NCBI RefSeq assembly: GCF_007991635.1
Contig: NZ_BJYS01000017.1
Coordinates: 86,939-150,938, forward strand
Origin: Adhaeribacter aerolatus
GTDB taxonomy: Bacteria > Bacteroidota > Bacteroidia > Cytophagales > Hymenobacteraceae
DNA length: 64,000 nucleotides
Direction of reading: 5' to 3'
Under the pieces are notes generated by a model. The model made no database searches. It was not told the origin of the DNA and was given only the letters and a program-made list of their open reading frames with translations. This document shows positions 18,596-25,656 of this stretch, in pieces. The number at the start of each line of letters is the position of its first letter. Position 1 is the stretch's first letter. The position numbers and the translations under genes are program-made.

Positions 18596-18627
18596 AATAG
18601 AGTAAGAGAGGCAGCAGAAGGTTACAA
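18596..18627 (-). promoter_or_regulatory. Candidate ECF-sigma promoter of folE-fnr
   Basis: On the minus strand TTGTAACCTT (18627-18618), 12 nt, TTACTCTATT (18605-18596): both decamers and the spacing are identical to 15123-15154. The -10-like element ends 73 nt before the folE ATG. The 12-nt spacers differ, so this is a conserved promoter rather than a duplicated stretch. Confidence 0.65.
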
Positions 18628-18680
18628 AAGGCTATGGCAAAAAGATTAATAGGAATAAGGCAATCATATTTAAGAGAAAA

Positions 18681-18794
18681 TACCGGTAAGTTATAATACC
18701 GCTGCGCAGACATTCTGTATTTTTAAGAACGGTCGAAATAAATCACTCAAGGCTTTATTCCTTGTAATTTTAAATAATTCACAACTTACCGGTA
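18681..18794. promoter_or_regulatory. Paired TACCGGTA dyads, candidate operator region
   Basis: Arms TACCGGTAAGTT (18681-18692) and AACTTACCGGTA (18783-18794) are perfect inverse copies 90 nt apart, and each arm contains the self-complementary TACCGGTA (TTACCGGTAA on the right). Two sites for a dimeric regulator in a divergent promoter region is one reading; the ends of a small mobile element is another. Confidence 0.4.
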
Positions 18795-19088
18795 ATAACG
18801 CTTGCGAAACAGGTAGTTAAATTTACCTCAAGTAAAAGCGGCGTGATGACAGGTTGTTTTGCTTAAATATATTTCCGAAAACTTCTGGTGGGCTCTTTAA
18901 AAATTCTATTAACCAATATTTCTTAATAATATATTAGGATGAGGAATGGCAGCCGCCTGACCATTTAAATATTGACCGCTGCCACAATATTAGCTGCGCT
19001 TTATAAATTTTAAGAAATTATTTAAGACAAATTTATCCTTTTTAGTTTTTATTCGTTAAACTCATGAATGCTGCTATAAACTTCCCTA

Positions 19089-20954
19089 ATGTACCTGCAC
19101 TCCCAACTTCCGCCTCCCTTTTTTAATAAGTACACCAGCCAGTTGCTTCTTATCTTGTTTTTATATGGCTTTACGCCTACCCGGCTTTATGCCCAAAATG
19201 GTAGTGAACAAGCCGGTTTATTCAGTCAACCCGGTATACTTATTACTATATTTCTGATTCTGATTCCGCTACTGGCCGCAATATTATACCTGGTGGTTAA
19301 AGCCAATAATGTTTACTACTACCTTAAAAGCCGGAAACAAGCAGAGGAAGCTACCCGCTTTGCCGCTTACCTGAAAACGCTGGATGCTGCCACGTTAGCC
19401 CAATTACAACAGGAGAAATACAACCTGCAATATTTAAACAAGCCCGGGCAGCTAACCGGTAATTTACCGGTTTGGGATGAGAAAGGGCTTTTAGCCAATA
19501 TTAATGAACACGCCAACATCCGGTTTATCGAAACCAAACGCAAAGCACTTAAAAGGCCAAACATCGACCCGGCGCTTTCCCGCCTGATTATCTGGTTTTT
19601 AGTTACGGCTACCTTCTGGCTGGTTTTCGGGACTACCATTGGCGAGTACCTGGGCATAAAGTTGGTAGCCCCCGATCTAGACCATGCGAGTTGGCTGAGT
19701 TTTGGGCGGCTGCGGCCGGTGCATACCAATGCGGTATTCTGGGGCTGGTCGTCGCTGGCCATGCTGGGTTTGGGCTATTACGTGGTGCCCCGGGTGGGCA
19801 ATGTGCAAATTGCGAGTTTAAAACTAGGCTGGTGGACCTTGTACCTGGTAAATGCTTCGGTAGTGCTGGGCAGCTTGGCTTTAATGGCCGGCATTAACAA
19901 CGGCGGCGGCGAATACCGCGAATATATCTGGCCCATTCAACTATTATTTGCGCTAGGCCTGGTATTAACGCTGGTTAACTTTTTAAGAACCGTAGCCCGG
20001 CGCACTACCAAAGAAATTTACGTTTCTAACTGGTACATAGTGGCAGCGGTTATTTTTGCTATTACCATTGGGGTGGTAGCCTACGTACCCAACTGGCAAA
20101 ATGGCATGGGCGAAACCATTATTCAGGGCTACTACATGCACCAGGGCGTAGGTATGTGGTTTATGTTGTTTACCCTGGGGCTGGTCTATTATTTTTTACC
20201 GCAGCAACTCAACAAGCCCATTTATTCTTACAGCCTGGGTATTCTGGCTTTCTGGTCGCAGATATTTTTTTATACCCTCATTGGTACGCACCATTTTGTT
20301 TTCAGCGCAATACCGTGGTCTTTGCAAACCGTGGCCATTGTGGGCAGCGCCGGCATGGCTATCCCGGTGGTATCGGGCACCACCAACTTTCTAATGACCT
20401 TCCGGGGTTCCTGGCATAAAGTTTCCGGCAGCTATACCCTGCCCTTCTTTATTATCGGTATCATCTTTTACTTTACCGGGTCCTTGCAAGGCACCGCCGA
20501 AGCTTTCCGGTATACTAACCGCCTGTGGCACTTTACCGATTTTACCATTGCTCACTCCCACCTGACCATGTACGGGATTATTGCGTTTTTCTTATGGGGC
20601 GGAATTTATGCCATTGTGCCCCGGCTTACGGCCCAGGAGCCGCCGCAACTTACCGTCGGTATCCATTTCTGGATGGCGTTTATCGGCCTCATGTTTTACT
20701 CCATTCCCCTGATGCTGGGCGGTACCTTAAGGGGGCTACTCTGGCTGGAAGGTAAACCCTTTATTGACAGTGTGGTACTAATGGCGCCCTACTGGCTTTG
20801 GCGAGCTATTGGGGGCTCGCTCATGTGGGTGGCTCATTTAATATTTGCCTTTAATATGTACAAAATGCTTGTAACCCATAAAAAAACCAGGATAAACGGA
20901 GTAGCACCGGAAAGACCAGAAATACCGGATTATGAGCTGGTAAAAATGCAATAA
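19089..20954 (+). CDS. ccoN: C-family (cbb3-like) haem-copper oxidase subunit I
   Basis: A 621-residue multi-spanning protein. The low-spin haem ligand region GRLRPVHTNAVFWGW carries His212, the CuB ligands are His351 (YYMHQGVGMW) and His401-His402 (IGTHHF), and TIAHSHLTMYG carries His489/His491 for the haems. Tyr395 in IFFYTLIG aligns with the helix VII Tyr that is cross-linked in cbb3 oxidases and absent from NO reductases, and it is 44 residues after His351 as in the Pseudomonas enzyme. It therefore should reduce oxygen at high affinity. Unusual is a long N-terminal extension: a signal-like segment, a transmembrane helix, then about 90 soluble residues before the first core helix. It heads a five-gene operon. 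Confidence 0.88.
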   Translation: MYLHSQLPPPFFNKYTSQLLLILFLYGFTPTRLYAQNGSEQAGLFSQPGILITIFLILIPLLAAILYLVVKANNVYYYLKSRKQAEEATRFAAYLKTLDAATLAQLQQEKYNLQYLNKPGQLTGNLPVWDEKGLLANINEHANIRFIETKRKALKRPNIDPALSRLIIWFLVTATFWLVFGTTIGEYLGIKLVAPDLDHASWLSFGRLRPVHTNAVFWGWSSLAMLGLGYYVVPRVGNVQIASLKLGWWTLYLVNASVVLGSLALMAGINNGGGEYREYIWPIQLLFALGLVLTLVNFLRTVARRTTKEIYVSNWYIVAAVIFAITIGVVAYVPNWQNGMGETIIQGYYMHQGVGMWFMLFTLGLVYYFLPQQLNKPIYSYSLGILAFWSQIFFYTLIGTHHFVFSAIPWSLQTVAIVGSAGMAIPVVSGTTNFLMTFRGSWHKVSGSYTLPFFIIGIIFYFTGSLQGTAEAFRYTNRLWHFTDFTIAHSHLTMYGIIAFFLWGGIYAIVPRLTAQEPPQLTVGIHFWMAFIGLMFYSIPLMLGGTLRGLLWLEGKPFIDSVVLMAPYWLWRAIGGSLMWVAHLIFAFNMYKMLVTHKKTRINGVAPERPEIPDYELVKMQ

Positions 20955-21017
20955 GCAATTAAAATTCACCAAAAATATAATACCGAGCATCAAGTATAGA
21001 ACAGCAAACAGCCAGAT

Positions 21018-22031
21018 ATGGATTTTTTTAACGACCATCGGAAACTCTTTTTAACGGCTACCGGCTTGTTTTTTTTCTTAACGTTTTGGGTAGCCATTAT
21101 GCCGGCCATCAGAAACCAGAATGATAATTTGCCGCTGCCCAACGCCGCCCAGCTAACCGCCGAAGAACTGGCTGGCAAAGCCGTGTATGTGTCGCACGGC
21201 TGCGTGGCCTGTCATACCCAGCAGGTCCGGAATATTGACATGGATAAACCCTTTGGCAAACGCCCCAGTGTGGCGGCAGATTATGCCGGCAACGGCCGCA
21301 CCGACTTCTGGCGCAACACCGCTACCCTGATGGGTACCGGCCGCATCGGCCCCGACCTTACTAATATTGGTAATCGCCAGCCCAGCGCCGAGTGGAACTT
21401 ACTGCATTTATACCAACCCCGCGCCGTGGTAAAAGAATCGGTAATGCCGGCCTATCCTTTCTTATTCCAAGTAAAGCAGCAGGTAGAAACCGGCGATGTG
21501 GAAATAAACGTACCCGACGAATTTAGGCCGGCAGGGCCCGGCAAAATAGTGGCCACGAAAGAAGCCCGGCAACTGATTGCTTATCTGCAAGCCCTGAAAC
21601 AAACGGAGCTGGAAAATCCGGCAGTTGTCCCGGCATTTTTATATAAGCGGGAAATAAAAGCGGCCGATGTGCCGGCTGGCAGCACTTCCGAACCCGGGTT
21701 GGACGGGGTTGCTTTGTACGCATCTAATTGCCAGAGCTGCCACCAGGCCAACGGCGAAGGCCTAAAGGGCGCTTTCCCCGCTTTAAAGGGCAGCCCCATT
21801 GTACTGGACGACAACCCCGAACTACTGATTGATGTGATTATGAACGGCTACGACCCGCGCCCGGAATTTGCAGCTATGCCGGCAGTAGGTAAAAACAGCA
21901 ACCTGAGTGCCGCCGAAATTACCGCTATCATTAACCACGAGCGAACCAGTTGGGGTAATAAGGCCCGGGAAGTACCAGCGGCGGAAGTACAGCAAATTCT
22001 GGATTTACTCAAAAAAACAGCTTCGAACTGA
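21018..22031 (+). CDS. CcoO-like cytochrome c subunit fused to a second (CcoP-like) cytochrome c domain
   Basis: A 337-residue protein with one N-terminal transmembrane helix (FLTATGLFFFLTFWVAIM). The first haem c domain is CcoO-like: GCVACHTQ (Cys62, Cys65, His66), RIGPDLTNIG, HLYQPRAVVKESVMPAYPFL with Met143 as likely axial ligand. After a linker, a second class I haem c domain follows: NCQSCHQANGEG (Cys238, Cys241, His242) with likely Met287 (AAMPAV). Normal cbb3 systems keep CcoO and CcoP apart; here the two are in one chain. Lies 63 nt after the ccoN-like gene. It should take electrons from the periplasm or the quinol chain and feed the binuclear centre. Confidence 0.88.
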   Translation: MDFFNDHRKLFLTATGLFFFLTFWVAIMPAIRNQNDNLPLPNAAQLTAEELAGKAVYVSHGCVACHTQQVRNIDMDKPFGKRPSVAADYAGNGRTDFWRNTATLMGTGRIGPDLTNIGNRQPSAEWNLLHLYQPRAVVKESVMPAYPFLFQVKQQVETGDVEINVPDEFRPAGPGKIVATKEARQLIAYLQALKQTELENPAVVPAFLYKREIKAADVPAGSTSEPGLDGVALYASNCQSCHQANGEGLKGAFPALKGSPIVLDDNPELLIDVIMNGYDPRPEFAAMPAVGKNSNLSAAEITAIINHERTSWGNKAREVPAAEVQQILDLLKKTASN

Positions 22032-22043
22032 ATATTTAATCTC

Positions 22044-22271
22044 ATGTTCATGCAAAACCCCAAAGAGAATTATTTACCCGGCAACATTTATACTTCCCCT
22101 TTTAAAGGGCACCAACTGGCTATAAAACCGCCCCGCGAATCCGTTGGCGCTATTCAGCCGGATGCCGGAATAGGCCAGGCCTGGCAGAATAAATATGCTA
22201 CCGATGTCGCCCAACTTATGGCTCCTGCCCGGGTAGTAACCACCGGATTTAAGACCATTCCAAACGCTTAA
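22044..22271 (+). CDS. Small unassigned protein in the oxidase operon
   Basis: A 75-codon frame that starts 12 nt after the ccoO-like stop and ends 29 nt before the next gene, using codons like its neighbours. The product (MFMQNPKENYLPGNIY at the start) is soluble, rich in Pro, Gly and Gln, without a signal peptide or transmembrane helix. I do not recognise it. Its neat fit in the operon supports it as a real gene, perhaps an oxidase-associated peptide; no strong ribosome-binding site is visible. Confidence 0.5.
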   Translation: MFMQNPKENYLPGNIYTSPFKGHQLAIKPPRESVGAIQPDAGIGQAWQNKYATDVAQLMAPARVVTTGFKTIPNA

Positions 22272-22300
22272 TAATTATTGACACCCCAAAGATTAAGCCT

Positions 22301-22561
22301 ATGAAAACCTATTTTCTCACCATCGTGGCCGCCTTGTTAACCATAACCACCTCGGCCTGCCCCGTATGTGAAAAGCAGCAGCCTAAACTCTTACAAGGCA
22401 TTTCGCACGGAATCGGTCCGCAAAGTAACTGGGATTACGCCTTGGTTTGGGCTACTGCATTTATTGTGCTGTTAACGCTGTTTTATACGATAAAATGGCT
22501 AAGAAAACCCGGCGAAGATAGTGACGCTCACATTAAAAAAGCCATATTAAATGAATGCTAG
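22301..22561 (+). CDS. Small membrane protein with exported CPVC motif
   Basis: An 86-residue protein: signal peptide or first helix (TYFLTIVAALLTITTSA), then CPVCEKQQP just after the predicted cleavage point, a short segment ending SNWDYA, a transmembrane helix (LVWATAFIVLLTLFYTIKWL) and a short charged tail ending in Cys. A periplasmic CxxC near the membrane could bind a metal, thiol or haem precursor, as in cytochrome or copper-site assembly factors, but I cannot assign a family. It overlaps or abuts the next gene, so the two are translationally linked. Confidence 0.72.
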   Translation: MKTYFLTIVAALLTITTSACPVCEKQQPKLLQGISHGIGPQSNWDYALVWATAFIVLLTLFYTIKWLRKPGEDSDAHIKKAILNEC

Positions 22562-22968
22562 TCATGGAAGGTAAAAGTTCAATCCTGATTTTTGTAGATG
22601 ATGCGCCGCAACCCGTCGGCTCTTTTTATTCACCGGTTAACTTTGAACTGGATACACGCAAATTAGTAGACGGCGACCATTATTTACGCATTGTTAGCCA
22701 GGACCCCTCCGGCAAAGAGGGCGTGCGCAAAATTCCGTTTGTGGTACGCAATGGTCCGGATATTACGGTAGAAGGCCTGAATGAAGATGAAGTAGTAGAC
22801 GGAGTGGTGCCTATTATGATTAGCGCCTACGGTAAAGGTGACCAGAAAATATTTTTAATCGAAAGCAGCGAAACACCCCGCAGCATTCCGAATTGGGTTT
22901 GGGTTTCCCATATATTATTCGGCGGCTGGGCAATCTATTATTTAATCACCCAGTTTACGTTAAATTAA
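22555..22968 (+). CDS. Unassigned protein with Ig-like domain and C-terminal membrane anchor
   Basis: Start is either the ATG at 22555, which overlaps the preceding stop, or the ATG at 22564 (MEGKSS) just after it. The 137- or 134-residue product has a beta-rich soluble part (LDTRKLVDGDHYLRIVSQD, RKIPFVVRNGPDITVEGL) that looks like an immunoglobulin-type fold and a single transmembrane helix near the C-terminus (VSHILFGGWAIYYLITQF). Last gene of the ccoN operon. An oxidase accessory or assembly subunit is the inference; no known family was recognised. Confidence 0.7.
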   Translation: MLVMEGKSSILIFVDDAPQPVGSFYSPVNFELDTRKLVDGDHYLRIVSQDPSGKEGVRKIPFVVRNGPDITVEGLNEDEVVDGVVPIMISAYGKGDQKIFLIESSETPRSIPNWVWVSHILFGGWAIYYLITQFTLN

Positions 22969-23078
22969 AGTAGTACCCGGAACCTAGTAAGTTTTACCCG
23001 CTTACCCAAGAAACCGGAATAACTGAATAATGGTTTTATACATTGATATTCCATTTCTAATTAATAATTACCTAAAAA

Positions 23079-23474
23079 ATGGATCTTAAACACGACATAC
23101 AAGGGCTCGAAGAGGTTAAACTAATGGTAGATGATTTTTATGCTAGAGTGGCCGAGGACGAATTGCTGGCTCCCATCTTTAACTTTCGGCTTTCTACATA
23201 TTGGGTTCCGCACCTGGAAAAAATGTATACCTTCTGGAATGCCGCTTTATTTGGGGTAAAAGGTTATACGGGCAACCCTTTTGCCAAACACGCTACCATG
23301 CCCGTGGAAGCCAAACATTTTGAAAGGTGGTTGAGTCTCTTTAACGAAACGGTGGATAAGCACTTTACCGGGCCAATGGCCGAAGAAGCCAAAAGAAGAG
23401 CTTTGATTATGGCAAATACTTTTGAACGCCGCATCCGGGAGAGCCAAGGGCAAGACAAGATTACCCTTATCTGA
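23079..23474 (+). CDS. Group III truncated haemoglobin
   Basis: A 131-residue 2-over-2 globin. MYTFWNAALFG, GYTGNPFAKHATMPV and KHFERWLSLFNETVD are diagnostic of group III; His80 in the last motif is the probable proximal haem ligand. Family members bind O2 and NO and are linked to protection from nitrosative stress in several bacteria. It follows the oxidase operon by 110 nt and precedes a hemerythrin-like gene, which supports a low-oxygen/NO role. Its reductase might be the FNR-like protein at 17140 (inference). Confidence 0.93.
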   Translation: MDLKHDIQGLEEVKLMVDDFYARVAEDELLAPIFNFRLSTYWVPHLEKMYTFWNAALFGVKGYTGNPFAKHATMPVEAKHFERWLSLFNETVDKHFTGPMAEEAKRRALIMANTFERRIRESQGQDKITLI

Positions 23475-23563
23475 AATACCCGAAAATCTGACTGTTCGGC
23501 CCCGGTGGAATTGAGTGATAGCTGCCGCCGAAGACAAAGTTAATGCGCAAAGAAGTATAAATA

Positions 23564-24046
23564 ATGGAGCAAAAACCGCCTGCATCCCAGGAACCATTCG
23601 CTTTGCTTTCTCCGGAGCATCATACCGGCTTATTATTCTGCTGGAAGATACGGCAGGGACTGAAGAAAAAGGTGGACACCCGCCGGATTCAACCGTATGC
23701 GCTTTTTTTCTGGGACAAACATCTCCGGCAACACTTCCGGGAAGAGGAAATTTATTTGTTTGAAAAGGTTAATGACGATTACTGTTGGAACGCCATGCAA
23801 CAACACCGGAATATAAGGGCCTCCATTCACCAGCTAAAAGGCAGTTCGCCGGCCCAATTTCCGGATCTGCTAACCCAACTGGCTGATGCGGTAGAAGCCC
23901 ACATCCGTTACGAAGAAAGAGAGCTGTTTCCGCACCTGGAGAAAACATTAAATAAAAGCGAATTGCTGCTTATAGGAGCGGCTTTAGAACAATTGCACAC
24001 TAGCCCGGTTCGGGATAACTTTCCCGATGAATTCTGGGTAACGTAG
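23564..24046 (+). CDS. Hemerythrin-like (HHE-type) di-iron protein
   Basis: A 160-residue helical protein with the pattern of hemerythrin ligands: His19/His20, HFREEE (His57, Glu61), HRNI (His81), HIRYEERELFPH (His113, Glu117, His124). Such proteins bind oxygen or NO at a di-iron site, or repair iron-sulphur centres under nitrosative stress. It sits between a truncated haemoglobin and an Rrf2-type regulator. It lacks the N-terminal domain and the Cys motif of YtfE/RIC, so a direct RIC assignment is not made. Confidence 0.8.
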   Translation: MEQKPPASQEPFALLSPEHHTGLLFCWKIRQGLKKKVDTRRIQPYALFFWDKHLRQHFREEEIYLFEKVNDDYCWNAMQQHRNIRASIHQLKGSSPAQFPDLLTQLADAVEAHIRYEERELFPHLEKTLNKSELLLIGAALEQLHTSPVRDNFPDEFWVT

Positions 24047-24130
24047 CCTTTTACTCCCTTTCAAAAAGTTTATGAACAGGCAATAAAATAATAAAGTAAA
24101 GAAACAATATAAACGGGCGGGGCGAATTAG

Positions 24131-24568
24131 ATGATATCCAAAGCATGTAAATACGGAATACGGGCGGCGGTTTTTGTGGCTTCGCAAGCTGATAAAAACC
24201 AAAAGCTGAATGTAAAAGAAATTGCCCGGGAAGTGGATGCCCCGGAAGCCTTCACTGCCAAAATTCTGCAGGTATTAAACAAGCACCGCATTATCACGTC
24301 GCTGAAAGGGCCTTATGGTGGTTTTTACATCGAAGATTTTCAACTGGAGCAGCCGGTTATCAATATTGTAAATGCCATCGATGGCATGGCGGTGTTCCAC
24401 GAGTGTGGCCTGGGTCTAAAAAGATGCGCTGAACTTCACCCCTGCCCCATGCACGACAAATTTAAAGCTGCCCGCGAAACGCTGCGCCAGGTATTTCAGG
24501 AAACCACCATCCGGCAATTAGCTTCTGCATTGCAGGAAGGAACCTCTTTTATTAACAATCTGTCTTAA
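24131..24568 (+). CDS. Rrf2-family transcriptional regulator with three-Cys cluster (NsrR/IscR-like)
   Basis: A 145-residue Rrf2 protein: winged helix-turn-helix at the N-terminus (ACKYGIRAAVFVASQ, LNVKEIAREVDAPEAFTAKIL, LKGPYGGFYI) and three cysteines Cys92, Cys99 and Cys105 in HECGLGLKRCAELHPC, spaced C-x6-C-x5-C. NsrR and IscR use three Cys in this position to hold a 2Fe-2S or 4Fe-4S cluster and sense NO or cluster supply. With a globin, a hemerythrin-like gene and an oxidase just upstream, NO or oxygen sensing is the natural inference. The spacing is not exactly that of NsrR (x5, x7). Confidence 0.9.
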   Translation: MISKACKYGIRAAVFVASQADKNQKLNVKEIAREVDAPEAFTAKILQVLNKHRIITSLKGPYGGFYIEDFQLEQPVINIVNAIDGMAVFHECGLGLKRCAELHPCPMHDKFKAARETLRQVFQETTIRQLASALQEGTSFINNLS

Positions 24569-24680
24569 GGCTCTGATTTAGGTTTTTAGTCAATTTCATC
24601 GTGCGCCTGTTACGCCGGAAATTACAAGTCGCTGCATTAGCAGATAGTTAAACTTCTGAATTATTCTTAAAAATAATGCA

Positions 24681-25022
24681 ATGAAAAGTAAGCAATTGTA
24701 TCCCGAAGCCAGTTTGGCTCTTTCGGCTAAAAGGAGTTCTCTGGCTCCCGAAATAGCCGAGGCCTTTCGTAATTTTAGCCAGGCTGTTTTTAAAGAAGGT
24801 GCGTTACCCGAAAAAACAAAACAATTAATTGCCGTGGCGGTAGCCCACGTAACCCAGTGCCCTTACTGCATTCGGAGCCATACCGCTCAGGCAATCAGAA
24901 AAGGTGCTACCCAGCACGAAATTATTGAAGCCGTTTGGATTGCGGCCGAAATGCAGGCCGGCGGTGCGGTATCCCATTCTAAATTAGCCATCGATGAAAT
25001 GGAATCTTTGGAAGAGGCGTAA
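24681..25022 (+). CDS. AhpD-like carboxymuconolactone decarboxylase family protein
   Basis: A 113-residue protein with the AhpD-type active site CPYCIRSHT (Cys60, Cys63, His67) and the flanking helices KTKQLIAVAVAHVTQ and EIIEAVWIAAEMQAGGA. Family members are alkylhydroperoxidase-type thiol proteins or decarboxylases; the CxxC-x3-H arrangement favours a peroxidase-like redox role. About 110 nt after the Rrf2 gene, same strand, likely part of the same stress island. Confidence 0.9.
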   Translation: MKSKQLYPEASLALSAKRSSLAPEIAEAFRNFSQAVFKEGALPEKTKQLIAVAVAHVTQCPYCIRSHTAQAIRKGATQHEIIEAVWIAAEMQAGGAVSHSKLAIDEMESLEEA

Positions 25023-25656
25023 ATACTACATCCGGTGCTATGCTTATAGCAATTGATAGCTGCTGTTACGCAAGCCAGCAGTTTGGCCAAAAGTTATACA
25101 GCAGTCAATTACTGCCCTTCCAGGAATCCAAAAATCTCTGAGGAAACTTGTTAGTGATCTGCTAAAGAATTTCCTCCGGAACGACAACACCTGCTTAACT
25201 GCTGCCGCTTAATAAAATGCGGTGGAATATTAGTTAACAATCCGGTGTACTGGCAGGTCTTCCGCCGCTTCACCGTGCCAAAAACAACAGCTAATTATAG
25301 GCCTTTAGCCCGGCTAAGCTTTCGTTTGTGTTAATTAAAGACGGCAAATGTGGCTACAATCAGGACCTGAAATCCACCACTTTATCATTCTGCGGAAGGA
25401 CAGTTTATATTAAAGCTTTTGACACCTTTTAACTGATTTACCGATTTAATATTTGTAACCAAATGGTAAGCATATTGGGGACAGATCATAATATTATAAA
25501 TATCATATTATCATAAATATTAGGTAAGGATAGTAAAAGACAGGGTTCCTGAAAATGCTTTTAATTTACCGGCACAAATATGTATACCGGCAACCAACTT
25601 AATGGTATATAAGTTATAGTCTTTAACTTTAATATAGCCAATATTCTATAGAACCC
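25023..25656. other. 634-nt gene-free region
   Basis: AT-rich with no credible gene. A possible degraded copy of the GTCATTC inverted-repeat element lies at 25114-25185. No clear promoter or terminator was found. Confidence 0.45.
25114..25185. repeat. Possible degraded copy of the GTCATTC element
   Basis: The right end GAATTTCCTCCGGAACGAC resembles the right end of 52005-52109 (AGATTCCTCCGGAATGAC), and the left end GCCCTTCCAGGAATCC resembles its inverse with a few changes and gaps. It is shorter (72 against 105 bp) and decayed. Confidence 0.35.

Larger units (their letters stand above)
18523..19088. other. Divergent control region between folE and the ccoN-like gene
   Basis: 566 nt with no gene. 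It contains the folE promoter (18596-18627) and a pair of TTACCGGTAA-type dyads forming a larger inverted repeat (18681-18794). Near the right end AAGACAAATTTATCCTTTTTAG (19024-19045) resembles AGGACAAAATTTATCCTTTATAG at 9625-9647 in the susC2 upstream region; meaning unknown. Confidence 0.5.

Noticed and set aside
19089..20954. Reading the haem-copper subunit as a nitric-oxide reductase because of the NO-related neighbours
   Set aside because: The helix VII active-site Tyr (Tyr395) is present at the cbb3 spacing and the GxHH/H ligands follow the CcoN pattern; NorB-type Glu motifs were not seen. An oxidase is the better call, though NO side activity cannot be excluded.
23564..24046. Calling the hemerythrin-like protein YtfE/RIC
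   Set aside because: It lacks the N-terminal ScdA-type domain with its Cys motif; only the HHE ligand pattern is supported.
25431..25480. TTTGTAACCAAA upstream of the cupin fusion as a third ECF-type promoter
   Set aside because: The -10-like TTACTCTATT partner is missing at the 12-nt spacing.
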